The translations under genes and the position numbers were made by a program. Source: Ascaphus truei (lineage: Eukaryota > Chordata > Amphibia > Anura > Ascaphidae). From it: 64,000 nucleotides of DNA. Position 1 is the stretch's first letter. The number at the start of each line of letters is the position of its first letter. The DNA is taken from positions 54,431,898-54,495,897 of the forward strand of contig CM071568.1 of assembly GCA_036426205.1 (NCBI GenBank), given 5' to 3'. This document shows positions 45,284 through 56,391 of this stretch, piece after piece. The notes under the pieces are model-generated. The model worked only from the letters and a program-made list of their open reading frames with translations. It was not told the DNA's origin and searched no databases.

Positions 45284-46602
45284 TGTAACGGTTATTCCCC
45301 CTTCCCCCAATCGCAGATAGAGTACATGTGAGGGGGAACCTATATGTTACCAGGTGTGCTTTATACCTGTCAGGCTCACAGGAGGCCTGGGCCTCCGCTA
45401 GTGAGAGCCTGGGGTGACTCCTCTGGACTCCTCTGGAACGATCTTCCTTACAGCGCCTCCACCTATGTAGGATTCTAGGAGTGTAGAATGTACCCCACAC
45501 AGGACCCACATATATTAACCACATACACCAAAGGTATATATAACACAGGTTTACTATATGCAGATAACATACACAATACACGTGCATCAACCATATGACC
45601 TCCACAGTGTATAATCACAGTGTTACCCTATAACACTACTTTCCCGGATGATAACCCTACACCGTGTCCACAGTCCCCAATATCCTTCACTCTCACTTAG
45701 GAGTGTATACCTCGTGCCCACCACCGTGTACCGCCACACCGTGTCCACAGCATACCCCTTGTCCCATGGTCAGCGCTGCCACTATGTGTGAGTACTCTGT
45801 TTGTGCACTTATATAACGATATCTGCCTAGTGCGACGGCACCTGGGCTTTAAAAGATCTTCAAAAAGGATCCGCCGATCCCCTGTGCGACGTCCTAGTTT
45901 CACCAGCGCGGTGATCCGTTAGGGGCGATCCCACCCTGGAGATAGTCCTACTTTCTCGGTACTGTAGGCTTGATCCCAAGCCTCTTCGTGGAAAGCGCAG
46001 CGTCCGCTGTGTCCCTCACTGACAATATATATGTTACTAAGGGGCAGGGTCCCTAACCTAGGGTCTGTCCCTGAAGCACAACAAGCTGTAAGTGTGATTC
46101 AGGACCTCACTGGGGCCTAGGGGGCTCCTGGCCTAATGCAGCGGGTCACAGACCCCTGCACTCACCTTCTACCCCTAGCTCTTCCTGGTCCTGACTAAAT
46201 GTGGGCTCCGTGCGCGAAATGTATCAATCCCTGAGAGCAGGGAGATACTCCAGCCCTATAGGCTCCCTTGCGTCATGTGGTGCGCTCCAGAGGCTCATGA
46301 GACATGTAGTCCCTGCTATTTGCCTCTCCTGATTGGTGGGGGGGTCGCGCGCTATAACTGCGCATGCGCAAGCTAACAGGGGCCTCCTGCCGCATCTCTA
46401 CTCTGCGCATGCGCGAGAACAAACATGGCGGCGCCCTGTGCTGTCGGGCCGCCGCGGAGTGTTCCGGAGCGCTCCCTGCTCGGCCCCCACCCTCCATAAA
46501 CTCCGGCGGGTCTGCCGCTTGGCTCCGGCAGCATTCACCAGCACGCCCGGTAGCGCAGGTAACGAGGGGGGATCACGGAGCACAAAAGAGCCCAGGGCTA
46601 CA
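45284..46602 (-). mobile_element. CpG-rich solo LTR
   Basis: On the minus strand it starts TGTAGCCCTGGGC and ends AACCGTTACA, i.e. TG...CA termini. Its end shares 'ccaatcgcaga' and the TGTAACGG edge with the LTR at 53545-54307. The flanks are TGTG (45280-45283) and CGTG (46603-46606), a 4-bp duplication differing by one C-to-T transition at a CpG. The 46330-46560 part is strongly CpG-rich with two TGCGCATGCGC sites and an AACATGGCGGC site. There is no internal coding region and no second LTR partner. Confidence 0.75.
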
Positions 46603-46617
46603 CGTGCTTTGTTATTG

Positions 46618-46740
46618 CAGGGGTGCGCAAACTTCCTACGCTGCGCCCCACGTCTGCTCTACCCATGTCGCACCCCCCTCTTACCTCTAAAGCGACGGCC
46701 ACGTGACCCGCAGCGTCATTAGCCGCTGCGTGCCTTGGAG
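46618..46740 (+). mobile_element. hAT-like MITE (CAGGG...), fragment B
   Basis: Starts 'CAGGGGTGCGCAAACTTCCT', the same left terminus as 51814-52108, and continues with a GC-rich stretch before similarity ends near 46740. The right half is missing. Confidence 0.7.
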
Positions 46741-47279
46741 GAAGAGCTGTGATCCAGTAAGATGAAGTGGCCATATGCTGGAGAAGACCGAAAAAGAAGC
46801 TCTAAAGGCAAGGAAACTAAAGGCCAGGCTTTGAAAAAAGTCAAAGATGAGTCTGGAAAAATGAATAAAAGTATTCATCCGGGTTTAACCCGACAATGTG
46901 AACTTACAAACTGACTTACATAGTTACATAGTAGATGAGGTTGAAAAAAGACTTCCGTCCATCAAGTTCAACCTATGCTAAATTTAGACAACAGATACTT
47001 TATCCTATATCTATACTTATTGATCCAGAGGAAGGCAAACAAAAAAATCCCATTAAGGGGAAAAATTAATTCCTTCCTGACTCCAAGAATTGGCAATCGG
47101 ATTAATCCCTGGATCAACATCCTTCCCATGTATACTTATTTGGTATATCCCTGTATACCTTTCCCAACTAAAAAGATGTCCAACCTTTTTTTGAACAAAT
47201 CTATTGTATCTGCCATCACAGTCTCCATGGGTAATAAATTCCACATTATAACTGCCCTTACTGTAAAGAACCCTTTCCT

Positions 47280-50061
47280 TTATTGCTGGTGAAATTTCCT
47301 TTCCTCCAACCTTAAGGGATGGCCCCGAGTCCTTTGTACTGCCCGTGGGATGAATAGTTCTTTTGAAAGCTCCTTGTAATGTCCCTGAATATATTTGTAT
47401 AGAGTTATCATATGCCCTCTTAGACGCCTCTTTTCTAATGTAAATAAATCTAATTTATCTAGCCTCTCCTCATAAGTTAGAATGTCCATCCCCTTTATTA
47501 ATTTGGTGGCTCTTCTCTGCACTCTCTCTAGTTCCATAATGTCTTTTCTTAGGATTGGCGCCCAAAATTGTACTTCATATTCAAGGTGTGGTCTTACTAA
47601 TGCTTTGTAAAGGGGCATAATTATGTTTACTACCCTTCCATCCATTGCCCGTTTGATGCAAGATAAGATCTTGTTTGCCTTTGCAGCTACTGCATGACAT
47701 TGGGCACTATTGCTAAGCCTGCTGTCTACAAGCACTCCTAAATCCTTCTCCATCAAGGATTCCCCCAATATATCTCCATTTAATGTGTAAGTCGCCTTTT
47801 TATTCTTGTATCCCAAATGCATAACCTTACATTTATCTGTATCAAACCTCATCTGCCATTTACCTGCCCACGTTTCCAGTCTCTCCAAGTCCTTCTGAAG
47901 AGAAATTACATCCTGCTCTGATTCTATTACCTTACACAATTTAGTATCATCAGCAAAGATGGAGACTTTGCTCTCGATCCCAACCTCAAGGTCATTAATA
48001 AACAAGTTAAAAAGCAGGGGTCCCAGTACCGATCCCTGAGGTACTCCACTCACGACTTTAGCCCAACCTGAAAAAGTTTCATTTATGACAACCCTCTGTT
48101 GTCTGTCCTTTAACCAGTTTTCAATCCAGGTGCATATATTATTACTGAGTCCAACTTTCTTTATTTTGTACACCAACCTCTTGTGTGAAACCGTATCAAA
48201 AGCCTTTGCAAAATCTAAGTAGACCACATCAACTGCATTACCCTGGTCTAAATTCCTACTTACCTCCTCAAAGAAACAAATAAGGTTAGTTTGGCAAGAT
48301 CTATCCTTCATAAATCCATGCTGACTATTACTAATAATTTTGTTATCCATTAGGTATTCCTGAATATTATCCCGTATTAAACCTTCAAGTAGTTTCCCTA
48401 CTATTGAAGTCAGGCTTAAAGGTCTGTAATTTCTCGGTTGTGATCTAGCTCCCTTTTTAAATATAGGCACCACATCTGCTTTACGCCAATCTTGTGGTAC
48501 TGAGCCTGTGGAAATGGAGTCCTTGAATATTAAATATAATGGTTTTGCTATTACTGAGCTTAACTCCTTGAGAACTCTTGGATGTATGCCATCGGGGCCA
48601 GGTGATTTATTTACTTTCATTTTTTCAAGTCGCTTATGAACTTCTTCCTCAGTTAACCAATTGTTCATTAATATGGAGGTTGTGGCTTCCTCCTGCGGCA
48701 CTACTATTGAACTTGATTCTTCCCTGGTAAACACAGAGGCAAAATACCTCAGCTTTTTCCTTATCTCCAATAATCTGCCTACCCATCTCAAACTGAAAGG
48801 GTCCTATATTTTCTTTTCTCATTTTTTTGTGATTAAGGTACTTAAAGAATTTTTTAGGGTTGACCTTACTTTCTATTGCAATCCTTTTTTCATTATCCAT
48901 TTTTGCTAATTTGATTGCCCTTTTGCAATTTTTGTTACATTCCTTATAATTCTGATACGATGTCTCTGTCCCTTCTGACTTAAAGAATCTAAACACCTTC
49001 CTCTTCTTGTCCATTTCCTCCCCTACCTGTTTATTTAGCCACATTGGTTTTAACTTATTTCTTTTATACTTATTACCCAAGGGTATACACTGATAAGTGT
49101 GCTTTTCTAACAATGTTTTAAAGACTACCCATTTATCTTCTACATTTTTCCCTGCAAAAACATCATCCCATTGTATTACTACTAGATTAGACCTCAGTTT
49201 ATTAAAATCTGCCTTTCCAAAGTTGAAGGTCTTTGTTGAACCCAAGTAATCTGTTTTTTGATAATTTATTTCAAATGAGACCATGTTATGATCACTGTTA
49301 CCCAAATGTTCCAGGACTTGAATATTTGTTATTACTTCTACATTGTTTGATATGACCAAATCCAGAACTGCCCCTCTCCTGGTTGGTTCTTCAATAATTT
49401 GGGTCATATAATTGTCTTTAAGCATCCCCAAAAACCTGTTCCCTTTTGTTGTAACGCTAATCTCATTGCCCCAGTCTATGTCTGGATAATTAAAATCCCC
49501 CATTATGCAAACATGACCCAGTTGTGATGCCTTCTCCATTTGCAAAAGTATTTTAGCTTCCTCAATCTCACAGATATTTGGTGGTTTATAGCATATTCCC
49601 ACAAACATTTTCTTTATACTTTTACCCCCACTGCTAATTTCTATCCACAAAGTCTCTACATTTTCATCATTCCCTTCATAGACATCATCCCTTATAATAG
49701 GTTTTAGATCCGGTTTAACATATAAACATACTCCACCTCCCCTTCCATTTGTTCGATCCTTCCGAAAAAGAGAATAACCCTCTAAATTAACTGTCCAGTC
49801 ATGAGTTTCATCCCACCATGTTTCAGTAATGCCTATGATATCATACTGCTCCCTTGCAGCTATTAATTCAAGCTCCCCCATTTTATCTGTCAGGCTTCTT
49901 GCATTAGCAAGCATGCATTTCAGGTTTTTTTTAGCCTGTACTATTATCTTATCTGCTCCTTCCTTTCTGCGCCCACTTTGTTTAGTCTTTAGAAGTTTTC
50001 TAGTATTATCTGTATTTACTATGGGTGTCTCACTGCTTGTCAAACTTGCACTTGCCCCCAT
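47280..50061 (-). pseudogene. CR1 ORF2: APE endonuclease and reverse transcriptase, one frameshift
   Basis: Two long frames overlap at 48649-48791. The first (50061-48649, 470 codons) holds the APE endonuclease: 'MLANARSLTDKMGELEL' (50-66), 'ITETWWDETHDW' with the catalytic Glu80, 'MGDFNYPDIDW' (187-197) and 'GNSDHNMVSFEI' with the terminal SDH. The second (48791-47280, 503 codons) holds the RT: 'NKSPGPDGIHP' (61-71), 'VYLDFAKAFDTVSH' (190-203), 'SGVPQGSVLGPLLFN' (248-262), and 'FADDTK' (279-284), so all three catalytic Asp are present, followed by thumb and C-terminal parts ending RLEERKFHQQ. A single frameshift near 48745, between 'GDKEKAEVF' and 'ASVFTREE', separates them. Otherwise the ORF has no stop, which is the best coding preservation in the window. 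Confidence 0.93.
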
Positions 50062-50139
50062 TCTACCTCCATACCACCTTGTATCCTCATCTATTCCATT
50101 TAGTTCATTATCTGTTTCATTCCCCTCCCCCCTCCATCC

Positions 50140-51141
50140 TAGTTTAAAATCTCCTCCAACCTTTTTAGCATTCTCACCCCTAGCACAGAAGATCCCTCTT
50201 CATTGAGGTGCAATCCGTTCCTAGAATATAGATGGCACCTCTCAGAAAGGAGTCCCAGTGCTCTAAAAACCCAAACCCCTCCTTCCTGCACCACTTTCTT
50301 AGCCATGCATTAACCTCCCTGATCTCCGACTGTCTCCCTGCGGTAGCGCATGGCACTGGTAGTATTTCAGAAAATACTACCTTGGAGGTCCTTGCCTTAA
50401 GCTTTGGCCTAGATCCCTGTAATCATTTTTAGGACCCTCCATCTTTCTCTATCTTTGTTATTTGTGCCAACTTGTACCAAGACCGCCTGGTCAATCCCAG
50501 CCCCCCCCAACAATCTGTCTACCCGATCCGCAATGTGCCGAACCCGAGCACCCGGGAGACAACAAACTGTTCGGTTCATGCGGTCCTGGCAACAGATTGC
50601 CCTATCTACCTTCCTAATAATGGAGTCCCCTACCACCACAATCTTTCTTTGTATCTGAGCATACTGAGTCCCCACTGCTGGAGGAACTATTCCCCTGGCT
50701 GCTAGAGGAATTAGTCTCCCCCAGCCTTGCCATTTCTGTCCCAACATTCCCAATATCTTCACTCAACATGGCAAATCTATTGGGATGTGTCAGCTCAGAA
50801 ACGACCTGCCTCTCCCTATTGCCCCTGCTTCCCCTTCTAACTGTCACCCAGCTACGCACCTGCTCACTAACAGCAACCAAGCTACCTACCTGCTCCTCAC
50901 CAACAGCGCCACCATCTGCATCACTAGTCAAAGCAAGGGCCTGCTCAGTGAGCTCTAATTCCCTTACAAGATTGCCAATGTCCCTCAATATTGCAAGTTG
51001 CCTCTTCAGATCAGCAATCTCTGACTCTAAAGAGACCACCCGCTCACACTTCTCACAGCGGTATGCTCCTTGGAACAGCTGCTCCAAGTGCACATACATG
51101 TGGCAAGATGTGCATTGAGTGGCATTTTCAATCCTGCTCAT
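50140..51141 (-). pseudogene. CR1 ORF1: zinc-finger plus SGNH esterase, broken
   Basis: ORF1 of CR1-like LINEs carries an N-terminal zinc finger or PHD-like region and a GDSL/SGNH-type esterase. Here the likely start is the Met of MSRIENATQ (51141-51139). It has 'CTSCHMYVHLEQLFQGAYRC' and then EKC, i.e. two CxxC pairs, followed by a heptad-like 'SLESEIADLKRQLAILRDI' coiled-coil stretch. After a frameshift near 50700 the esterase begins with 'KIVVVGDSIIRKVD' (GDS block) and 'VLVQVGTNNKD' (GTN block). In a further frame the C-terminal block reads 'NGLHLNEEGSSVLG' (about 50205), with Asn where an Asp is expected before GLH. At least two indels prevent a full product. Confidence 0.85.
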
Positions 51142-51189
51142 TCTAGCAACTATGAAGTTTAGAAGTACTAACAGTAAACTGTACTTCAA

Positions 51190-51640
51190 TAACTATACCT
51201 TGTTTAACCGCTTCCTTGTTCAAACTGCTTCTGTTTCTAACTGCACACACTTTAAACAACCAGTACTTGAAATCAACCACACATATCAGTCAGTACACGC
51301 AAGCTCAGAATTCGTTAGAAGCCTCTGTTTAAATAGGGACACCCACCAGGTGTGTTAGGTTATCAATTAACTAACCCCACCCACTGCAGGTGTGTTAGGC
51401 CAGCCAATTAACCAACCACACCCACTCTGCCTCAGGCAGGAGAAAGGGGAAAAAAAAGTTACAGGCTTCAAATTACAGCACACTTTAAAAATAGATTAAC
51501 CCACTGCACACTCCCCAAAAACAGCCACCCCTGCTAGTATACCCAGTACTTCCCTTTCCTTCTGGTTCTAACTGCACACACTTTAAACAACCAGCACTTG
51601 AAATCAACCACACATATCAGTCAGTACACGCAAGCTGTAT
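51190..51640 (-). promoter_or_regulatory. CR1 5' leader with direct repeats
   Basis: A segment of about 70 bp (51237-51305) recurs with few changes at 51567-51636 (both contain 'aactgcacacactttaaaca' and 'tcagtcagtacacgcaagct'), about 330 bp apart. Between them, CAGGTGTGTTAGG units of 40 bp repeat at 51347-51386 and 51387-51426. Tandem leader monomers often carry the internal promoter in LINEs; promoter activity is inferred. Confidence 0.6.
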
Positions 51641-51813
51641 ACATGTACATTGATGGGGAGCATGGCTGCATTGCCCTCACACGGGTAAATGGGAAGAATA
51701 ATGAATACTGTGGACATGAACTGAATCAGCAATGGTTACCTACATATGCAAGCTATCACTGAAGCTATAAAGACTCCTGGATAACAATAAGATCTTAATT
51801 GCATATCCTAGAT

Positions 51814-52108
51814 CAGGGGGACACAAACTTTTTTCCTGCACCCCCCTGCCGGCGGTCCCCTCAACTCCGCGCTCCCCCTCACTCCCACTCCGGCGTTGGC
51901 TCCAGCGTCATGACGTCCCGTTGCCATAGCAAAGTGACGTTGCCATGGCGACGCGTGTGAGAAGCCACCGGAGTCAAGGTAAGTTAGGTAAACAGAGGCC
52001 CTGCAGCTCCCCCGGCAATTTAAGTGCCTTCGGGAAACGCGCGGGGCCTCTGTAAACCCCGCGCCCCCACCGCACTCAGTCTCGCGCCCCCCAGTTTGTG
52101 CACCGCTG
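51814..52108 (+). mobile_element. hAT-like MITE with 8-bp TSD, copy C
   Basis: A 295-bp element starting CAGGGGGACACAAACTTTTT and ending CCAGTTTGTGCACCGCTG, whose ends are imperfect inverted repeats. It is flanked by TCCTAGAT (51806-51813) and TCCTACAT (52109-52116), an 8-bp duplication with one mismatch, which fits hAT. The interior is CpG-rich ('gttgccatggcgacgcg') and carries 'caaggtaagttaggtaa' as in the copy at 7077-7345. Confidence 0.88.
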
Positions 52109-52116
52109 TCCTACAT

Positions 52117-52660
52117 TACAAATATTATCTGGTAGTCTTCATATAGTCTGATAGATACAAATGGTACATTTGAAAATTCAAGCCGATTTAATTTTAAATA
52201 GGATTATCAATGGGATAGTATCAAAAGAAATGCTATAACCTTCCATTTCAAAACTTACGCTTTGATGGAGACCGTTTATGTTACTTTAACATACGTTTAT
52301 TGTAACAAATTGTACATTTATAGTGTGCTTTTCTGATTTAGGCTTATAGCCATAAATTAGAAAAGCTTTTAGCCATATCTTTCATTATTTAAAAAAGCGC
52401 TAAAAATTGCCAGACAGCTGTTACACAGCGAAGTGGTTTCATTTACCAATATACATATATATTGCTAAGTGGAACAGCACCTCTAATCCAGCAGTGCCAT
52501 CTAGTGGAACAGGTTTTTTTAACTACAGTAATTAAGTAGCTGTAACCAGAACTAGAGATATGTTAAAGGAAATCACAGATAAAACAAACCCCCACCTATG
52601 ATGAGACACTTGGCAATGCATCATTATTAATGCATTAAGTGTATGGAAGCTATGCATTGC
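52117..52660. other. unannotated stretch
   Basis: A/T-rich non-coding DNA with no recognised feature. Confidence 0.35.
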
Positions 52661-52663
52661 CAA

Positions 52664-52833
52664 CAGAGGCAGAACTAATACAAAGGGGGGCCCCAATAAA
52701 GTATTGGGGTGGGCTCTCCAGGGGCAGAGCGGAACCTGGAAATTTCAACTACCTCATCCTCTGTGCTGGGCCCCTTAATGTTAAGGGGTTTCGGTGCTTT
52801 GCACCTGCTGCACCAATGGTAGTTCGGCCCGTG
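52664..52833. mobile_element. short MITE candidate
   Basis: Left edge CAGAGGCAGAACTA and right edge TAGTTCGGCCCGTG are imperfect inverted repeats around a GC-richer core ('caggggcagagcggaacctg'). No clear target duplication. Confidence 0.45.
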
Positions 52834-52839
52834 ATAGTT

Positions 52840-53540
52840 AACGGTGTGTCACCTTACTTCTCAGCATACTGAACAGGGCCAAAAGCCTCATGTACTCTTC
52901 CCCACTGCTGATAGTGGCAGCTTTCCTGCTTACAGTGTTTGAGAGAATGCAACAATGAGATATGTAATCCAAGGAAATAGCTATCATACATACACAAACA
53001 TGTTTTATTCTACAAGAAATCTTTGTGCACTCATCACTGTGATCCCTTTTGCTATGGCTCTGCCATTCAAACTATATGAAAAAAAGTTCTCACATAGCAT
53101 ACAAAATCCAGAAGGCTTGAATGTTCAACTGTGTAGGTATCAGATATTAGGTATCAAAGCTTTATATGTCCCCCTACAACCCCGATAATGATGCTTATCT
53201 AGCAGACATATCTTGGTCGCTATAGGTTGCACACAGTCAGCTACAGGTAATTCGGTTTATAAATGAAGATGGTCGTAAAAGATTACAGATTGGTGAACAT
53301 TATTCTGAAAACAATTAGAAAGAATCATTAGCAACAGCAAGTCACAAGGAGGAGAAAATGTTCTCCCAGGACCACATTATGATGGTAGACATTTTGCAAG
53401 GGACCTAGTTTGAAAATGCAGGTGCTGAAGACGGAGTCACTGACTGAGGCCCCTGTGCTGAAACCTCAACTGTTGGTTGCTCTTGAGGACTGGAGTTGGC
53501 CACGCCTGCATTAAAAGGATGTTTCTAAAAACAAGTATAC
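52840..53540. other. unannotated; includes foldback MITE remnant
   Basis: Mostly unrecognised. The part at about 53414-53510 ('gactgaggcccctgtgctga', 'ggactggagttggccacgcc') is an eroded copy of the foldback family of 34895-35084. Confidence 0.5.
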
Positions 53541-53544
53541 ATAG

Positions 53545-54307
53545 TGTAACGGGTTTCCCCCCCCCTCCCCCCCAATCGCAGATTGGCCTCTCTAGGGAAA
53601 CACTACTCCAGTTACACATGGCTATAGTGTGGTGCACCTGCTGGCTTACAGGACTCCTGAGTCTCCCGCTTGATGGTGTTATGGGGAAGGTCAGGACAGG
53701 CTTCTGGGGACATACCCAGTACGTACTCACGGTGACAGCGCCTCCATCTATTACAGGCCCCAGGATATGGGGTGGAATCCCTGGAATAGAACGTCCCCCT
53801 CAGGGATGAGAGATTCCAGTCTCACAATCGCTTCTTTATAATCAGGAACACTTTACTGCACCAACAGCATACACTGGAGCAGCATACACAGCAGTACAGG
53901 AGTTCTCCTGCAGGATGGACCAGGCCTTATACTCCCAGTCAGGGCCCTGGAAGCAGGCCTAGCTCTTCCACTACCCCCTATCAGAGTAGTGGGAACAGTC
54001 TACCCGCCTCTCCCCAAAGGGAGGGCCCACAGATTGGCAGAGCCCTGCACAACTGGGTTTGGTGACTGAGCTCCTCTCAGGGTAGGAGCAACTGACTAAA
54101 TACAGGAAATGCAGATCATTATGACAGATCCAACAGGAGCCCGCCCCTGTCCCTTATTGGACACAGGCCTGACTGCACTGCTTTCTCTGCCTCACTGATC
54201 TGCAGTGAGTGGGGAGAACCCATGATTACTCCTGGCAACCTTACCCTTACTAAGTATTACTGCCAGGAGGAGAAAGAACTATAGCCCCAAAACTACCCAG
54301 GGCTACA
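53545..54307 (-). mobile_element. solo LTR with ATAG TSD
   Basis: Bounded by TGTAACGGG and GGGCTACA, i.e. TGTAGCCC...CCCGTTACA on the minus strand, with ATAG duplicated exactly at 53541-53544 and 54308-54311. The 763-bp element shares edges and the 'ccaatcgcaga' and 'acagcgcctccatctat'-type blocks with the LTR at 45284-46602. No internal region is present. A 4-bp duplication and TG...CA ends are typical of Ty3-type LTR elements; the superfamily is inferred. Confidence 0.85.
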
Positions 54308-54330
54308 ATAGCTTTATGTTTTAATATATA

Positions 54331-54911
54331 CAGCTAAACCCCGTTATAACGCGGTCCTCGGGGTCCACCCCGAGACCACCGCGTTACTAACGGGGTCGCG
54401 CTAATTTTAAAAAAAAAATGGCCGCCGCATCAGTGCATATTTACCCCGCGGTCCCGGCTTCCCCCTGTCACCGCGTGACAGGAGATGGGAGGGGGGATTC
54501 CCTTCCGGCTTCAGCTTCCCCTGTCACCGCGGGACAGGAGATGGGAGGGGGGATTCCCCTCCGGCTTCAGCTTCCCCTGTCACCGCGGGACAGGAGATGA
54601 GAGGGGGGATTCCCCTCCGGCTTCAGCTTCCCCTGTCGGGGGATTCCCCTCCGGTCTGGCTGCCCCCCGCCGCAGCCACAGGGCCTCGCGCCCGCAATAC
54701 AGGGCCCCCGTAGGGTCGTCCTGCCCCCCCCCATGCCCCCCCGCGCTGCACCGGGCCATCCCACCAGCCCCCGCAGCATCGGGGGCCCCCGCAGCATCGG
54801 GGGCCCCCGCAGCAGCCATCATCCCCCTCCACGCAGCACCACCCCCACCCTGTAGCCACATGCCTCAAAAATCATCCCCAAGGTAAGGTAAGGCTGATTT
54901 ATGTATAAGTG

Positions 54912-54958
<47 letters not shown>

Positions 54959-55208
54959 GTGAGCAATGAGCAGTGTGTGTGCAGTGTGCAGTGTGTGTGC
55001 AGTGTGAGCAATGAGCAGTGTGTGTGCAGTGAGTGTGTGCAGTGAGTGTGTGCAGTGTGTGCAGTGTGTGCAGAGTGCAAAAAACAAAAAAAAAATTTTT
55101 TTTAAATGTTTAAAAATTTTATTTTATTTTTTAAAACGGGAGCCACGGGAAAACCGCGTTATAACCAAATCGCGGTATAGCGAGGCGCGTTATAACGGGG
55201 TTTAGCTG
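54331..55208 (+). mobile_element. Tigger-like MITE with TA TSD
   Basis: Perfect terminal inverted repeats of at least 23 bp: CAGCTAAACCCCGTTATAAC plus GCG at the left, and its complement at the right. TA flanks it at 54329-54330 and 55209-55210. CAG-starting termini and TA duplication fit Tigger/pogo-type Tc1-mariner elements. Inside are four GC-rich units with 'ctgtcaccgcgggacaggag' (54466-54640), a (TG)n run (about 54914-54953), GCAGTGTGTG-type repeats to 55078, and an A/T block. The frames inside are repeat translations. No transposase. Confidence 0.85.
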
Positions 55209-55210
55209 TA

Positions 55211-56390
55211 CTATTGGAAATGGTTAAATATTGAAGAAGGTTTTCCCTCTTTTAGCCAAGTAATACAATTATTTTCTTCAGAAAAAAAAAAAATGTTGTT
55301 TGCTGCACAAAAAAAAATTTGCATTAGATTTATCAAAGAAAAAAAAAATTGGCCTTACTGCCTCCATTTTGTCTGTGATAAATCTGCCTCGACTTTTTGC
55401 CCCAGTTTTGTTGCAGGGAAACTTTGCCACATAACCCCCAGTGTGTTGTGAGCACACTTCTGTTCTAAGCTACAGTATACAGCATTTTTTCCAGATTTGT
55501 CCAGAAGAATTAGAATATAGTGTCCTTCACGTTCTCCACTTACTCCCTCTCGTTCTCTCCAGCAAACACTTTCAGTACAGCAGGATGTATCCTAGGTCTC
55601 TATTCAAATATGTCAGTTGTTGCACATTATGCCTTTTAAATAAGAAAGTGAGAAGTCAAAATGCCACTATAACTTCATACAAAACAAAATGTGCTTGTGC
55701 ACTGCATGATTGTTATAGGTCAATATCAGAAAATGGCCAACGGTATAAAGCTGCTTTAGGTAAAGGCACGTGTGGAACAAGCTCTACATCCCCTATTCCA
55801 ACAATTCGTTCAGTGTAGAAAAATCTGGTATTATAGCATAAAATAAGCATACATATAAAGTATATATGGATTAAACTTATTTTGGACTGCGTAAGTAACT
55901 CCACCTTTAAAATAGAAATGAACAAATTGCAAACCACAGCAGAAATGTTTAACGGGCAGTAATGATTAACATATTTTTTTAGTGCAAACGTAAAGGAAAA
56001 ATTATTTTATAAGGTTCTAGATAGCATGTTTTTCTTTATAATATTTTCCACTGGTTTAGTGCTTTTGTTTCCCCCCTCTTATCAAGATAAAGGCCTTTGC
56101 CCGAGTTAGTTATTGCATGTGCCTCTAGCAATCAGGTTGTTTAACAGAGTTTCCACTTCAAAAAGCAGAAGCTGAATACATTAATTACCACAGACATAAC
56201 CATACATAAATTACTTTATTGCATTCTTGTGGGTAACACACATCGGGGGTATTTATCAAGGTCTCCCGGCTTCAAAATGGGGGGGGGGGGGGGAATATTG
56301 CACCGGATTTATAGACCAAAAACAATAATAAAAAGGATTAGCCATATTTGTTTCTTATTTTAAGTGGAAAAAAATAAAAAGGAAAAAAAT
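55211..56390. other. unannotated A/T-rich stretch
   Basis: Several poly-A runs and a poly-G run (56280-56294). A 125-codon frame at 55441-55818 has no recognised motif. Confidence 0.35.
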
Positions 56391-56391
56391 A

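Larger units (their letters stand above)
46914..51640 (-). mobile_element. nearly full-length CR1 LINE
   Basis: About 4.7 kb on the minus strand: repeated 5' leader, ORF1 (esterase type), ORF2 (endonuclease and RT), a short 3' UTR, and a 3' end made of tandem CTATGTAA-type octamers (complement of 46914-46932), the diagnostic CR1 terminus. CR1 elements mobilise by target-primed reverse transcription and are usually 5'-truncated, so a copy that reaches the leader is unusual. A few indels break both ORFs, but long conserved frames point to a fairly recent insertion relative to the other elements here. Confidence 0.92.

Noticed and set aside
46762..46914. 50-codon Lys-rich frame (MKWPYAGEDRKRSSKGKETK...)
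   Set aside because: No recognised family and no splice or promoter context; it lies between a MITE fragment and the CR1 3' end and is too short to support as a gene.
45284..54307. The two related solo LTRs as the ends of one 9-kb element
   Set aside because: They differ in length and target duplication (CGTG versus ATAG), and the DNA between them holds a CR1 and MITEs rather than gag-pol.
54485..54886. 133-codon Pro/Ala-rich frame
   Set aside because: It lies within the TA-flanked MITE and translates a GC-rich minisatellite; the opposite strand is equally open.
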